Counted from the first letter of the stretch, positions 1-8,346 are shown. The stretch is 28,748 nt of DNA from DASUZD01 sp036377055 (GCA_036377055.1 DASUZD010000008.1:1-28748), one strand, 5' to 3'. Notes: a model not told the origin generated them from the sequence alone. Numbers and translations are program-made.

Positions 1-675
1 CGGAAGCCGTCGCAGCTCTCGGGCGGCCAGCGGCAGCGCGTGGCGATGGGCCGCGCGATCGTCCGCCTGCCACAGGTCTTCCTGATGGACGAGCCGCTCT
101 CGAACCTCGACGCGAAGCTGCGCGTCCAGATGCGCGCCGACATCGCCGCGCTCCAGGCCGACTTCGGCGTGACGACCGTCTACGTGACGCACGACCAGTC
201 CGAGGCGATGACGCTCGGGCATCGCGTCGCGGCGATGCGCGACGGCCGCCTCCAGCAGGTCGGGCCGCCGCGGGAGCTCTACGCGCGACCGGCCAACACG
301 TTCGTCGCCGGCTTCATCGGCTCGCCGTCGATGAACCTGTGCAAGCTCCCGATCTCGAACGGCGCGATCTCCTTCGGCGGCGAGGAGATCCCTGCCGCGA
401 GCGCGAACGGCCGCCACGACCTCGTCGTCGGCCTGCGTCCCGAGTCGCTCGAGCTGGCCCCGGACGGGCTGCCCGCGCACGTCGAGGTCGTGGAGGAGGT
501 CGGCGCCGACTCGTACGTCTTCTGCACCGCCGAGGTCGCCGGCCAGACGACGAAGCTCGTGGCGCGGGTCGAAACGCGCCGCGCACCGGAGCGAGGCTCG
601 AACGTGACGCTGAAGCCGCGCCCGGACGAGGCGCACCTGTTCGATCCCGAGAGCGGCGAGCGGCTCAGCTCCTGA
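1..675 (+). CDS. ABC importer ATP-binding protein, MalK/UgpC type (5' truncated)
   Basis: C-terminal part of the cytoplasmic ATPase of a carbohydrate-type ABC importer. The reading frame is open from base 1, so the start, the Walker A motif and the Q-loop lie outside the window. Visible in order are the signature LSGGQRQRVAMGRAIVR, Walker B VFLMDEPLSNLD and the switch histidine in VYVTHDQSEAMT. A C-terminal TOBE/OB-like regulatory region follows (GLRPESLEL, then a beta-rich tail ending in DEAHLFDPESGERL). The D-loop SNLDAKLR and the TOBE tail are typical of MalK/UgpC/MsmX ATPases energising sugar or glycerol-phosphate uptake. The substrate cannot be told because the permeases and binding protein are not in view. 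It converges on the MFS gene with 45 bp between the stops, where I see no clear terminator. Confidence 0.93.
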   Translation, partial: RKPSQLSGGQRQRVAMGRAIVRLPQVFLMDEPLSNLDAKLRVQMRADIAALQADFGVTTVYVTHDQSEAMTLGHRVAAMRDGRLQQVGPPRELYARPANTFVAGFIGSPSMNLCKLPISNGAISFGGEEIPAASANGRHDLVVGLRPESLELAPDGLPAHVEVVEEVGADSYVFCTAEVAGQTTKLVARVETRRAPERGSNVTLKPRPDEAHLFDPESGERLSS

Positions 676-720
676 AGACTGCCTGCGGCGTAGACGGGAT
701 CGGCATCGGCCGGCGCTGCG

Positions 721-1989
721 TCAGGTGACGGATCCCGCCTCGGCGGCCGTCAGCTCGGTCTCTGGCGAAGGGCCGCCGGACGGGCGCGCCTCGAGCCGGC
801 GGATGTCGGCTGTCGCTGCCATCGCGACCACCGCGAGCCCGACCAGTGCGGCCGCGCCGAGGAGCGTCTCGCGCGTCCCGACGAGGCTTGCGATCGGGCC
901 GACGACCGCGAACCCAATCGGCAACAGCACCCACGAGCCGAGCGCGTCGTACGACGACACCCGCGAGAGCGCGTCGCCCCGCACGTGCTGCTGGAGCGAC
1001 GTGTCCCAGTAGATCCCGAACAGCTCGACCCCGACGCCCTCGGCGAACGCTACGGCCGCGAGCGCCGCCGTCGGCGCCGGGATCGCGAGCAGGACGAGCG
1101 GCGGGATCTGGAAGGCGACCGAGAGGCAGCCCACGAGGAGCGCGCGCCGCGGGCGGAGCCGGAGCGCGACGAGCCCGCCGGCGATCAGGCCGGCGCTCAG
1201 CGCGGCGAGGATCAGGCCCCACGAGGCGGCGCCGCCGAGCCGCTCCTTCGCGATCGGCGGTCCGAGCACGTTGAACGCGCCCGCCTGTGCTGCGTTGAGG
1301 ACGCCGAACGCGACCACGACGACCCAGAGCCACGTCCGCGAGCGGAACTCGTCCCAGCCCTCGACCAGCTCGCGCACGAAAGCGGGCGCCTCCTGACGGG
1401 GCCGCGCCGGAGCACGCATCGCCGCCAGGAAGAGCGCAGCGAGGAAGTAGCTCGCCGCGTCGACCGCCAGCCCCCACGCCGGACCGACGGCTGCGACGAC
1501 GATGCCCGCGACCGCGGCGCCGAGGATCGCGGTCGCGTTGCGCGAGAGCCGCAGGAGGACGTTCGCCTCCTGGAGCCACCGCGCGCTGACGACCTCCGGG
1601 ACGATCCCCTGCGCGGCCGGGAAGAAGAATGCGGTGCTCGCGCCGCGGACCGCCTGAAGCGCCATCAGTTGCCACAGCTGTGCGTGGCCGCTCGCGATCA
1701 GGATCGCGAAGAGGCCCTGCGCGGCGCCCGAGACGAGATTCGACGCGACAAGCACCGCGTGGCGCGGCAGCCGGTCGGCGATCACGCCGCCGACGAGGAC
1801 GAACACGACCGTCGGCAGCATGTTCGCCGCGAGCACGAGCCCGAGGTCGGAGGCCGAGCCGACCTGAAGCACGGCAAACGCGATCGCGACGGGAGCGAAC
1901 GCGCTCCCGACGAAGGAGACGAACCGCCCGAGGAACAGCAGGCGGAACTGCCGCTCGGCGAGCGGCGCGAGCGATTGTCCGCCCCTCAT
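721..1989 (-). CDS. MFS transporter, EntS/multidrug-exporter-like
   Basis: 422-aa integral membrane protein of the major facilitator superfamily, probably a proton-driven exporter in the cytoplasmic membrane. The start resembles the EntS/macrolide-efflux group (LAERQFRLLFLGRFVSFVG). A motif-A-like loop GGVIADRLPRH follows the second hydrophobic segment. About 12 hydrophobic segments alternate with short Arg-rich loops, and full length fits the 400-430 aa usual for the group. The ATG at 1989 has no Shine-Dalgarno sequence, but TAGGCT lies exactly 6 nt upstream, which suggests a leaderless mRNA. It lies 56 bp downstream of the small domain gene in the same direction, so weak cotranscription is also possible. 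Substrate is unknown. Confidence 0.9.
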   Translation of the reverse strand: MRGGQSLAPLAERQFRLLFLGRFVSFVGSAFAPVAIAFAVLQVGSASDLGLVLAANMLPTVVFVLVGGVIADRLPRHAVLVASNLVSGAAQGLFAILIASGHAQLWQLMALQAVRGASTAFFFPAAQGIVPEVVSARWLQEANVLLRLSRNATAILGAAVAGIVVAAVGPAWGLAVDAASYFLAALFLAAMRAPARPRQEAPAFVRELVEGWDEFRSRTWLWVVVVAFGVLNAAQAGAFNVLGPPIAKERLGGAASWGLILAALSAGLIAGGLVALRLRPRRALLVGCLSVAFQIPPLVLLAIPAPTAALAAVAFAEGVGVELFGIYWDTSLQQHVRGDALSRVSSYDALGSWVLLPIGFAVVGPIASLVGTRETLLGAAALVGLAVVAMAATADIRRLEARPSGGPSPETELTAAEAGSVT

Positions 1990-2010
1990 GCCGGCAGCCT
2001 AGGCGCCGGC
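1990..2010 (-). promoter_or_regulatory. Leaderless -10 element inside a short hairpin before the MFS gene
   Basis: On the minus strand TAGGCT (2003-1998) is followed by 6 nt and then the ATG, the spacing expected if transcription begins at the start codon. The same 21 bases form an imperfect inverted repeat: GCCGGC arms extended by GCC/GGC, with one bulged A. The hairpin could end transcripts arriving from the upstream small gene or hinder loading at the start. The -35 region is poor, so the promoter is tentative. Confidence 0.35.
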
Positions 2011-2045
2011 GGTTCGCAGCCGCGTTGCCCCTCGCGAGCTCGCGG

Positions 2046-2339
2046 CTACTTGGTCAGCCAGACCCGCAGGATGACGCCGTTCAGCTTTCCGGCACCGATC
2101 TCGTAGTCGATCGTCGTCTTCCAGCCATGGTTGAACGCGTCGCGGAGGAGGTCGAGCATTCCCCGCCGAGCGGGGCCGTCGGCGTCGTCGCGGAGCTGGA
2201 AGCCGAACGCCTTCCCAGGCTGACTGTCGAGCCACGCGACCACCTCGACGTCAATCGTGTCGGTCGCAGGGCCGTATTTCGAGCCTCGCTTATGGACTCG
2301 TAGCAGGCTGACGTGGCCGCTCGCCTGTAAAAGCGCCAT
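2046..2339 (-). CDS. Small protein duplicating the C-terminal domain of the CotH-like neighbour
   Basis: 97-aa protein with no signal peptide or membrane segment. Almost its whole length aligns with residues about 421-508 of the upstream CotH-like protein. Shared stretches include LRVHK, YGP, DVEVV, AFG, RGMLD and LRDAFN, ending in an I-x-RV motif. This points to a partial tandem duplication of a stand-alone beta-rich domain of unknown function. The ATG at 2339 lies within the last 50 bases of the CotH-like gene in another frame, so the two are probably translationally coupled. It may be an accessory or binding module for the same ligand as the larger protein, but that is inference. I do not recognise the domain as a named family. 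Confidence 0.75.
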   Translation of the reverse strand: MALLQASGHVSLLRVHKRGSKYGPATDTIDVEVVAWLDSQPGKAFGFQLRDDADGPARRGMLDLLRDAFNHGWKTTIDYEIGAGKLNGVILRVWLTK

Positions 2340-3888
2340 CTTTCGTCCTCCGTGTCGGTGGGCCGGGGAGCTTCATGACTCGCACGATCTCTCGGCTCGT
2401 CGCCCCGAGGACCGTGTAATCGATGCGGACGAGGTCGCTCTGGTTGAAAGCGTCGCGCAAGGCATCCAGCATCCCGCGATTGGAATCCTCGTCGCCGTCG
2501 GAGCGGAGCCGGCAGCCGAAGGCCGCCGCCGGATCGGCGTCGAGCTTCACGACGACCTCGACGTCCATCGAGTCACCTGGTGGGCCGTAGCGCGTTCCGG
2601 GTTTGTGCACACGCAGGAACGTCGGCCTGCCGACGACCACGTTGCCCTGGAACAGCCGGTAGACGTTGCCGTCGATCCAGGCGATCCGGTCCCGGAGGAA
2701 GTTCTTGAACTCGTCGACCTCGCCCGCGAACGTCGGGAACGCGTTCGGCTCGTCGTTGAGCGGAACGCCGAGGACGTTGGGCCATCGCTCGTAGTTCCGT
2801 GCCTGTGCCTCGTCGAGCTGCGCGGCCCACGCGTCGACGGTCGCAAAGAGAGCGGGGATCTGGAGCACGGTCTTGCGCAGCGCGTTCCAGCGGACGACTA
2901 GCTGCTGGACGAAGTTCTCGTCTGCCAGCAGGCGATCCCACCAGAACGGCCGCTGATACGGATCCGAGCCGAGGTTCTCTAGCACGACCCAACCGGCCGG
3001 ATTCGCGCCGCCATAGCGAATGGTCGTGGTCGACGACAGATCGAAGTCCCACACCGGCCCCATCTCGAGTCTCGCCTCTCGGTCCTTGTGCATGTACGTG
3101 CTGATGCGGTACGCGTCGATGTTCTTCAGCACCTCGTTCACGATCAGGTAGTCGACGAACGAGGTGACGTCGATGAATGCGGCGTAGTCGGCGCCCGGGG
3201 TCGCGAGCGCCGTCTCGAAATCGTCGAAGTACTTCTTGATCCAGGACCTCTGCGGAGCGGTCAGGTCGCCGCCGTCGGGGTACACGTGGAGGACCCTCGT
3301 CCCGCGGGCCGTCGTGAAAAAGGGGTCGTCTCCCTTGTCGATCTTCAGGATCCAGCCGCCCGTTACGCCTGGCTCGGCGTCTCCGCTCAGCGTGTCGACG
3401 TTCACGCGATTGGCTTCGCGCTTGATCTTCTCCATGACCACGTAGACGCCGGCATAGTGATCGGACATCGGTCCGACGCCGGTCTCGTCAATGAAGGCCT
3501 CGACGAAGCGCGTTCGCACGGCGTAGCGATGGATCTTGTTGCTCAGGTCGTACGCGAAGGCGTTTCGGAAGAAGAGCTTGTCCCGGTACGGGCCCTGAAG
3601 AATCCAGTCCTCCTCGGCAGGCATCCCGAGGAGTGACACGTCGATTCCCGAACCCGTCGCGTCACGCGTCTCGAAGCCGTACTGCTTCTTCGGGTAGCCC
3701 ATGGATGCGTGCCCTCGCAGCTCGATGCCGACGCGGCCGTCGAAGACCGCGGGGCTCTGGAGGCTTGTGCGGCCGCCCGCGGGGTCGCGTAGGACCCGCA
3801 TCGTGGCCGGGATCTTGGGGTCGTTCGGAATCGCGACTCCGCCGGTGTCGACCGTGACGAGCGGCAGGTTCGAATCGACGAACGCCAT
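2290..3888 (-). CDS. CotH kinase family protein with extra C-terminal domain
   Basis: 532-aa protein. Residues about 5-415 match the CotH family, atypical protein kinases first known from Bacillus spore coats. Seen are the opening SNLPLVTVDT, GYPKKQYGFE (64-73), the YAGVYVVMEKIKR core (145-157), NEVLKNIDAYRIS (251-263) and GPVWDFDLS (277-285). The last two hold the Asp residues typical of the active site. Residues 421-508 form a separate domain, repeated as a free-standing protein by the next gene. The start at 3888 sits right at the family's first conserved strand, and AAGGGGA (3894-3900) is a good ribosome site, so there is no signal peptide and the protein is likely cytoplasmic. CotH proteins also occur in non-spore formers, and the substrate here is unknown. 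A TTGACA promoter lies upstream. Confidence 0.88.
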   Translation of the reverse strand: MAFVDSNLPLVTVDTGGVAIPNDPKIPATMRVLRDPAGGRTSLQSPAVFDGRVGIELRGHASMGYPKKQYGFETRDATGSGIDVSLLGMPAEEDWILQGPYRDKLFFRNAFAYDLSNKIHRYAVRTRFVEAFIDETGVGPMSDHYAGVYVVMEKIKREANRVNVDTLSGDAEPGVTGGWILKIDKGDDPFFTTARGTRVLHVYPDGGDLTAPQRSWIKKYFDDFETALATPGADYAAFIDVTSFVDYLIVNEVLKNIDAYRISTYMHKDREARLEMGPVWDFDLSSTTTIRYGGANPAGWVVLENLGSDPYQRPFWWDRLLADENFVQQLVVRWNALRKTVLQIPALFATVDAWAAQLDEAQARNYERWPNVLGVPLNDEPNAFPTFAGEVDEFKNFLRDRIAWIDGNVYRLFQGNVVVGRPTFLRVHKPGTRYGPPGDSMDVEVVVKLDADPAAAFGCRLRSDGDEDSNRGMLDALRDAFNQSDLVRIDYTVLGATSREIVRVMKLPGPPTRRTKDGAFTGERPRQPATSP

Positions 3889-3925
3889 GTTGTTCCCCTT
3901 CGGCGATCGTTCCCCTGAAGCTTTG

Positions 3926-3955
3926 GTAATGCCACGCGGCCCAGGCGCGTGTCAA
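3926..3955 (-). promoter_or_regulatory. Promoter of the CotH-like gene
   Basis: On the minus strand a perfect TTGACA (complement of 3950-3955) is followed after 18 nt by CATTAC (complement of 3926-3931), a weak -10. Transcription would begin near 3920, giving a leader of about 30 nt with AAGGGGA before the ATG at 3888. The perfect -35 is the main evidence. Confidence 0.5.
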
Positions 3956-3971
3956 GCGCGGGCCGAGAAAC

Positions 3972-4002
3972 GGCTGTGGCCGGGTCTAGCCCGGCCACAG
4001 CC
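3972..4002 (-). terminator. Strong stem-loop terminator after the beta-propeller gene
   Basis: A perfect 13-bp inverted repeat (GGCTGTGGCCGGG / CCCGGCCACAGCC) encloses the 5-nt loop TCTAG. It lies 38-68 nt past the stop of the minus-strand propeller gene at 4040. In the minus-strand sense the stem is followed by GTTTCTC, a short T-rich tract, so it reads as an intrinsic terminator. It separates that gene from the CotH-like operon promoter just beyond. Confidence 0.8.
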
Positions 4003-4039
4003 TCTCCGCTCTGCACGGTCACACGAGAGCGGAAGCTTC

Positions 4040-7000
4040 TTAGCGTGTAACGCTCACGTCGTCCACGTAGGTTCCCTCGTACTGGACGAGCTCGTCGCTC
4101 GTGAACCGGAACCGGACATAGAGCGGTCCAGCGGGCGCATTGAACGCCGCCTTCTCCGCCGAGAAGCCCGGGTAGTCGCGGTTCATCCCGTCGAACGCCG
4201 TGCTGCTCGACCAGTCGTTCGCGTCGGGATCCCAGCGCCACGGCGCTGCGTTCCACGTCTTCCCGTCGCTCGACCACTCGACGGCGAGGACGTCGCAACC
4301 GCAGCCGCCCTCCGTCCAGCGCCGGCTCTGGAAGCTCACGAACGTCCAGCCTCCGGGAGTCGAGAGAGCAGGCGACGCCAACGTCGTCGTCGTGCTGCCC
4401 GCGTATGGCGAGACGGCGAAGCTCGACGTCGAGCCGTTCGCGCCGAGCGGCGCCCGCTTCCACGTCGTCACGCCGAGCGAATCGGTCGTCGCGACCGTCC
4501 AGCCCTGGGCGTCCGACTCGAACCCGTACGGACCGCCGACCGACGCGCCGACCGGCGCCGTCGGCTTCTCCGGTAGCGGCTTCGGCGTGATCGGGCAGCC
4601 GCCGGTCGTGCCGGGGAGCGGCGTGTCGAAGCAGTACGTCCAGATGCCGCGCCCGAACGTCGCGACGACGAGCAGGTTCGGGTCGTCGGGCTTCAGGTTC
4701 ATCGTCGAGATCGGGACGACGGGCAGCCCGTTCAGGTAGGAGAACGTGGTCTTGCCCTTCGTGTCCGTCGCGTAGACGCCCACGTCCGTGCCGACGATCA
4801 GCTGCCGGCCGCGCTGCGTGAGCCAGTCCGCCGGCACGTCCGGGAGGTTCCCCGAGATGTCGGTGAACGTCTCGCCGGCGTCCGTCGACTTGAACAGGTG
4901 GCCCGTCCCGACGATCGCGCTCTTGTCCTGGAGCGTCCCCGGCGGCACCCAGCGGCGGCTGTACCCGCCGAGGGTGACGTAGACCGTCTTGTGGGTCGCG
5001 TCGGTCGGGTCGATCGCGACGGAGGTGATGAAGCGCTCGGGCAAGCCGCTCGCCTTCGCGATGTGCCAGCCGCTCGGCGTCATCTTCTGCGCCGGGAGCG
5101 CCCCGCCGACGTTCGTCGCGATGCCGCTCTGGAACGGCGCCGTCGCGTTCAGGATGTCGCAGACGCCGCAGTAGCCGGCGTAGATCGCCGTCCCGTAGAC
5201 GTCGATCGCGGACATGCCGTTCGCCGGATCGGTTGCGGTCGGCGTCGCCGACGCGTCGCCCGGGTGTTGCGCCGTGCCGAGGTCGAAGACCTTCGTCCAC
5301 GGATGGTCGCCGCAGCAATCGGTGAGCGTGCCGCCGGTCGGGTCGCCGAGGATCGGCGGCGTCGTCTGCCCCGTCGTCTCGGGCCCGAACGTCGTCTCGA
5401 CGATCTCGTTCCCGCCCGTGACGAGGTGGTTCGCGTCCGTCGGGTCCATCTCGAACGGGTTCGCGAACCGCGGGTTCGTGACCGGCGGGTACATGTCGGT
5501 CCAGGTCTGGCCGCCGTCCTTCGTCCCGGCCATCGCGCCATAGACGTAGGCCTCGTAGGCCACGTCGCTGTTGGCGGGGTCGACCTCGGCGAACGTGCCG
5601 TCGCCGCCGAACGTCTCGTACTCCTGCCGCGTGCGGGAGTCGATCCGCATGTGGCCGTTGTCCTGGAGCCCCGCCCAGACGGTGCCGTCGTCGGCCATCG
5701 CCACGTCGTACGGCAGCAGCGTCGAGAAGCCGGCCTGGTTGCCGTCGCCCCAGCCGCCGTTGTTGAGCTCGCCGCCCGAGCCGACGTGCTGCTTGTAGAA
5801 GCCGCCGTCGTTGCCGACCGCGAGCGTCACGCCGCCCGAGCCGTCCGGGATCCAGATGCCCTCCTGCTGGTCCGGGTGCGTCGTGTTGGACGTGTCCGGG
5901 CTGCGGTTGGTCGGGCAGGCGGGCAGGCCGAGCGTGAGCGCGAGGCACGCCTTGTCGCCGAAGTAGCGGCCGATCACCTTGAACGTGGTCGGGCCGTTCA
6001 TCGGGACGTTCAGCTCGTTCTGCCAGACCTCCTCGAGCCCGAAGCCGAGGCGCGTCGGCACGCCGTTCGCGTCGGCGCGAGTCGGGTCGGGCTGGATCCA
6101 CTCGTTGTACCAGGCCTGGATTCCCGGCTCGTAGCCGACCGCCGACTCGGTGCCGACGAGCGCCGAGCCGGTCGCGGGGTTCTTCGCGATCGCGTTGTCG
6201 TCGGCCATCAGCGTCCACGTCTTGCCGAAGTCGGCCGAGACGTAGACGCCGTTCAGGACCGTGCCCTTCGCCCCGCGCGGGTCGGGCACGCCGCTCGCGT
6301 CGACGACGTCGAGCTGGCCGTTCAGCGCCGCCGCGTCCTGCACGATCGCATACAAGAAGTCGTGATCCTGCTGCGCGCCGACGGCGTTGCCGAGCTCCAC
6401 GCGGCCGATCCGGTCCTGGGCGGCCAAGCCCGGTGCCGCCTCCTTGACGAAGGTGCCGGGATCGCCCGTCGCCGACCGGTAGATGCCGTTGTTAGGCGAC
6501 TGGACCGAGCCGTCGGAGTTCGTCCGGTTCCCCGCCCGCCAGCCGACCGCCGCGACGACCGTCCCGGCCGGGACCGAGCTGCTCACGCCGCCGCCCGGAT
6601 CGACGACGACGTCCGTGACCATGTTCGCGAGCTGGCACGTGCCGCCGCCCTCGACGCCCGCGCAGGCGCCGGTCGGGAGCTTGACGTTCACGTAGGTCTT
6701 GCCGCCGTCGGTCGAGCGGAAGAGGCCCTTGGACGTGGCGGCGTAGACCTTGTTCGGAGCGGACGGGTCGGCCTCGATCGAGAAGCCGAGCGCGCCGTCC
6801 GGAACGCCGCTCGCCTTCTGCCACGTCGTGCCGAGATCGGTGCTGTAGAACGCGCCGTACCCGGTGTAGCCGCCCGAGCCGTAGGTCGCGTCGCCGCTGA
6901 TCGCGACGACCGTACCGCCGTTCGCAGACGTCCAGCCGACCGCGCCGACGACCTGGCTCGGCAGGCTGTCGCCGATCGAGCGCCAGCTCCCGCCGCCGTC

Positions 7001-7534
7001 GGTCGACATCCAGATCCCGCCCGAGCCCTTGGCCGCGAAGAGCCGGCCTCCAGCCGGGTCGTACTTCAGGCTGTCGAGCCGGCCCTCGTTGTTCACGAGC
7101 CCGAGGCCGTTCACGCGGCTGTAGCGCGGGTCGTTGACGATAAGCGGGCCCTTGCCGTAGATCGACCACGTGCCCGACGTGCCCGTCGTCTTGGACGCCT
7201 TCGGCAGCGTCTTCGCCTGGCTCACCGCGTTCGCGTACGCGCCCGGCGCGACCGTGTCGTACGGTGCGCTACGCACCGTCTCGAGCCCCTCTTGCCGCCG
7301 GATCAGCTCGATCAGCGACTCCGGATGCTTCGCGTTCACGCAGGTACGGGCCGCCGCCTCCGAGTCGAGCTCCTCGCCGCCGTCTCGCGCGTTGGAGGCG
7401 AGGGAGTAGCCGATCGGGCAACTCGCCGCCGCGGCGCCGTCGCCGGGAGAGTGCGCGACGGCGCCGACCGCAGAGACGGCGACGAGAATGGCGAAGACCA
7501 CGACGGGCCACAACCGTCGCAGACGTAGCTGCAT
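4040..7534 (-). CDS. Secreted Asp-box (BNR/sortilin-like) beta-propeller protein
   Basis: 1164-aa exported protein. The N-terminus is a signal peptide (MQLRLRRLWPVVVFAILVAV, then an Ala-rich cleavage region). At least six Asp-box motifs follow: STDGGGSW, STDLGTTW, STDGGKTY, SADFGKTW, KDGGQTW and STDAGETF. These are the turns of sialidase/Vps10-type beta-propellers. Length fits two propellers plus a C-terminal beta-sandwich ending in YEGTYVDDVSV, as in immune-inhibitor-A/MAM-like modules. Proteins of this build bind or hydrolyse glycans, but I see no sialidase Arg triad, so enzymatic activity is unproven. The start at 7534 is chosen over an upstream in-frame ATG at 7606: AGGAGG (7541-7546) is well placed and the promoter lies between the two. 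It is divergent from the TetR-family gene. Confidence 0.88.
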   Translation of the reverse strand: MQLRLRRLWPVVVFAILVAVSAVGAVAHSPGDGAAAASCPIGYSLASNARDGGEELDSEAAARTCVNAKHPESLIELIRRQEGLETVRSAPYDTVAPGAYANAVSQAKTLPKASKTTGTSGTWSIYGKGPLIVNDPRYSRVNGLGLVNNEGRLDSLKYDPAGGRLFAAKGSGGIWMSTDGGGSWRSIGDSLPSQVVGAVGWTSANGGTVVAISGDATYGSGGYTGYGAFYSTDLGTTWQKASGVPDGALGFSIEADPSAPNKVYAATSKGLFRSTDGGKTYVNVKLPTGACAGVEGGGTCQLANMVTDVVVDPGGGVSSSVPAGTVVAAVGWRAGNRTNSDGSVQSPNNGIYRSATGDPGTFVKEAAPGLAAQDRIGRVELGNAVGAQQDHDFLYAIVQDAAALNGQLDVVDASGVPDPRGAKGTVLNGVYVSADFGKTWTLMADDNAIAKNPATGSALVGTESAVGYEPGIQAWYNEWIQPDPTRADANGVPTRLGFGLEEVWQNELNVPMNGPTTFKVIGRYFGDKACLALTLGLPACPTNRSPDTSNTTHPDQQEGIWIPDGSGGVTLAVGNDGGFYKQHVGSGGELNNGGWGDGNQAGFSTLLPYDVAMADDGTVWAGLQDNGHMRIDSRTRQEYETFGGDGTFAEVDPANSDVAYEAYVYGAMAGTKDGGQTWTDMYPPVTNPRFANPFEMDPTDANHLVTGGNEIVETTFGPETTGQTTPPILGDPTGGTLTDCCGDHPWTKVFDLGTAQHPGDASATPTATDPANGMSAIDVYGTAIYAGYCGVCDILNATAPFQSGIATNVGGALPAQKMTPSGWHIAKASGLPERFITSVAIDPTDATHKTVYVTLGGYSRRWVPPGTLQDKSAIVGTGHLFKSTDAGETFTDISGNLPDVPADWLTQRGRQLIVGTDVGVYATDTKGKTTFSYLNGLPVVPISTMNLKPDDPNLLVVATFGRGIWTYCFDTPLPGTTGGCPITPKPLPEKPTAPVGASVGGPYGFESDAQGWTVATTDSLGVTTWKRAPLGANGSTSSFAVSPYAGSTTTTLASPALSTPGGWTFVSFQSRRWTEGGCGCDVLAVEWSSDGKTWNAAPWRWDPDANDWSSSTAFDGMNRDYPGFSAEKAAFNAPAGPLYVRFRFTSDELVQYEGTYVDDVSVTR

Positions 7535-7571
7535 TGGATTCCTCCTCGATTGACCGTGCAGAACGTCTCGG

Positions 7572-7599
7572 TATATAGCCGGAATTAACGGAAACGCAA
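7572..7599 (-). promoter_or_regulatory. Promoter of the secreted beta-propeller gene
   Basis: Minus-strand TTGCGT (complement of 7594-7599), 16-nt spacer, then TATATA (7572-7577). This is one of the few AT-rich stretches in the window. Transcription would start near 7565, leaving a leader of about 30 nt with the AGGAGG site. It rules out the ATG at 7606 as the main start. Confidence 0.6.
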
Positions 7600-7652
7600 C
7601 GTTCATCTACGCGCAGAATCTCAGCGAAATCTGCGCAAAATCTGTCGCGACT

Positions 7653-7706
7653 GATTCGTCAATCAATTCGACTGACGGATCAGTCGAGTCGATTGACGAG
7701 TCAATC
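7653..7706. promoter_or_regulatory. Stacked palindromes, likely operator for the TetR-family regulator
   Basis: An imperfect inverted repeat has 23-nt arms (7653-7675 and 7680-7702) around a 4-nt centre CGGA, with 3 mismatches. Its core CGACTGA-CGGA-TCAGTCG is perfect. The right side holds a second perfect palindrome, GATTGAC-GA-GTCAATC (7691-7706), and the left side a short one, GATT-CGTC-AATC. Palindromes of this size next to a TetR-family gene are the usual dimer sites. The block lies just upstream of the regulator's -10 and about 55 bp upstream of the propeller gene's -35, so autoregulation is likely and control of the divergent gene is possible. Confidence 0.65.
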
Positions 7707-7722
7707 GGGCGCCGCCGACGCA

Positions 7723-7728
7723 TAGACT
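7723..7728 (+). promoter_or_regulatory. -10 element of the TetR-family gene
   Basis: TAGACT lies 9 nt before the GTG start at 7738, which would give a nearly leaderless transcript. The matching -35 region falls in the palindrome at 7691-7706, so a bound repressor would block it. No clear -35 consensus is present. Confidence 0.4.
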
Positions 7729-7737
7729 GCGCCGGCT

Positions 7738-8325
7738 GTGGCAGGCGGCCCGGAGGACAAGCGACGGCTGATCCTCGACGCTGCCGTGCGCGTCTTCGCG
7801 CGCGAGGGCTACCACGACGCGCGGGTCGGCGACATCTCCAAGGAGGCGGGCGTCGCCTACGGCCTCGTCTACCACTACTTCACGTCGAAGGAGGCGGTGC
7901 TCGAGGCGGTCTTCCGGGAGACCTGGGGTCTGATGCTCACGGCGATCCGTGGCGTCGAGGAGCGCGGCGGCCCGGCGCCCGACCAGCTGCGGCGCGTGTG
8001 CGCGATCGTCCTCCGTTCGTGGCGCGACGACCCCGACCTCGTGCGCGTGCTAGTCCGCGAGGTCGCGCGCAGCCCGCAGATCCAGCGCGAGATCGACGAG
8101 ATCGAGCAGGCGTTCGCCGCCCTCGAGCGGATCGTCGAGCGAGGCCAGGAGGAGGGGACGTTCACGCGCGACCTCTCCGCGCGGATGGTCGCGCTGATGC
8201 TCTACGGCGCGCTGGAGGAGATCCTCACGGGCTGGGTGATGAGCCAGCTCCCCGACGACGACGACGCCGTCGCCGAGGCCGAGCGCACGATCGTTGCCCT
8301 GTTCGCACAGGGGCTCTGCCGCTAG
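7738..8325 (+). CDS. TetR/AcrR family transcriptional repressor, FadR-like
   Basis: 195-aa DNA-binding protein starting at GTG. Residues about 9-55 form the TetR_N helix-turn-helix (LILDAAVRVFAREGY, then VGDISKEAGVAYGLVYHYF and SKEAVLEAVF). The all-helical ligand domain has the MLYGALEEILTGWV signature seen in FadR-type regulators that sense acyl-CoA in fatty-acid catabolism, so an acyl ligand is a reasonable guess. The likely operator is the palindrome block immediately upstream. It is divergent from the secreted propeller gene, and no fatty-acid genes are in the window, so distant targets are likely. Confidence 0.92.
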   Translation: MAGGPEDKRRLILDAAVRVFAREGYHDARVGDISKEAGVAYGLVYHYFTSKEAVLEAVFRETWGLMLTAIRGVEERGGPAPDQLRRVCAIVLRSWRDDPDLVRVLVREVARSPQIQREIDEIEQAFAALERIVERGQEEGTFTRDLSARMVALMLYGALEEILTGWVMSQLPDDDDAVAEAERTIVALFAQGLCR

Positions 8326-8346
8326 CGGGTCGGCCCGTCCTGCCGG

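Noticed and set aside
676..720. Terminator between the convergent ABC ATPase and MFS genes
   Set aside because: Only short imperfect GC-rich complementarity and no T-tract on either strand.
3543..7528. Long ORFs on both strands overlapping the secreted propeller gene
   Set aside because: Translations are Arg/Ala/Asp-rich with no Asp-box or other motif; the minus-strand frame ending at 4040 has the signal peptide and all repeats.
7534..7606. Upstream start of the propeller protein at 7606
   Set aside because: It would lie upstream of the TATATA promoter and bury the signal peptide 24 residues inside; 7534 has an AGGAGG site.
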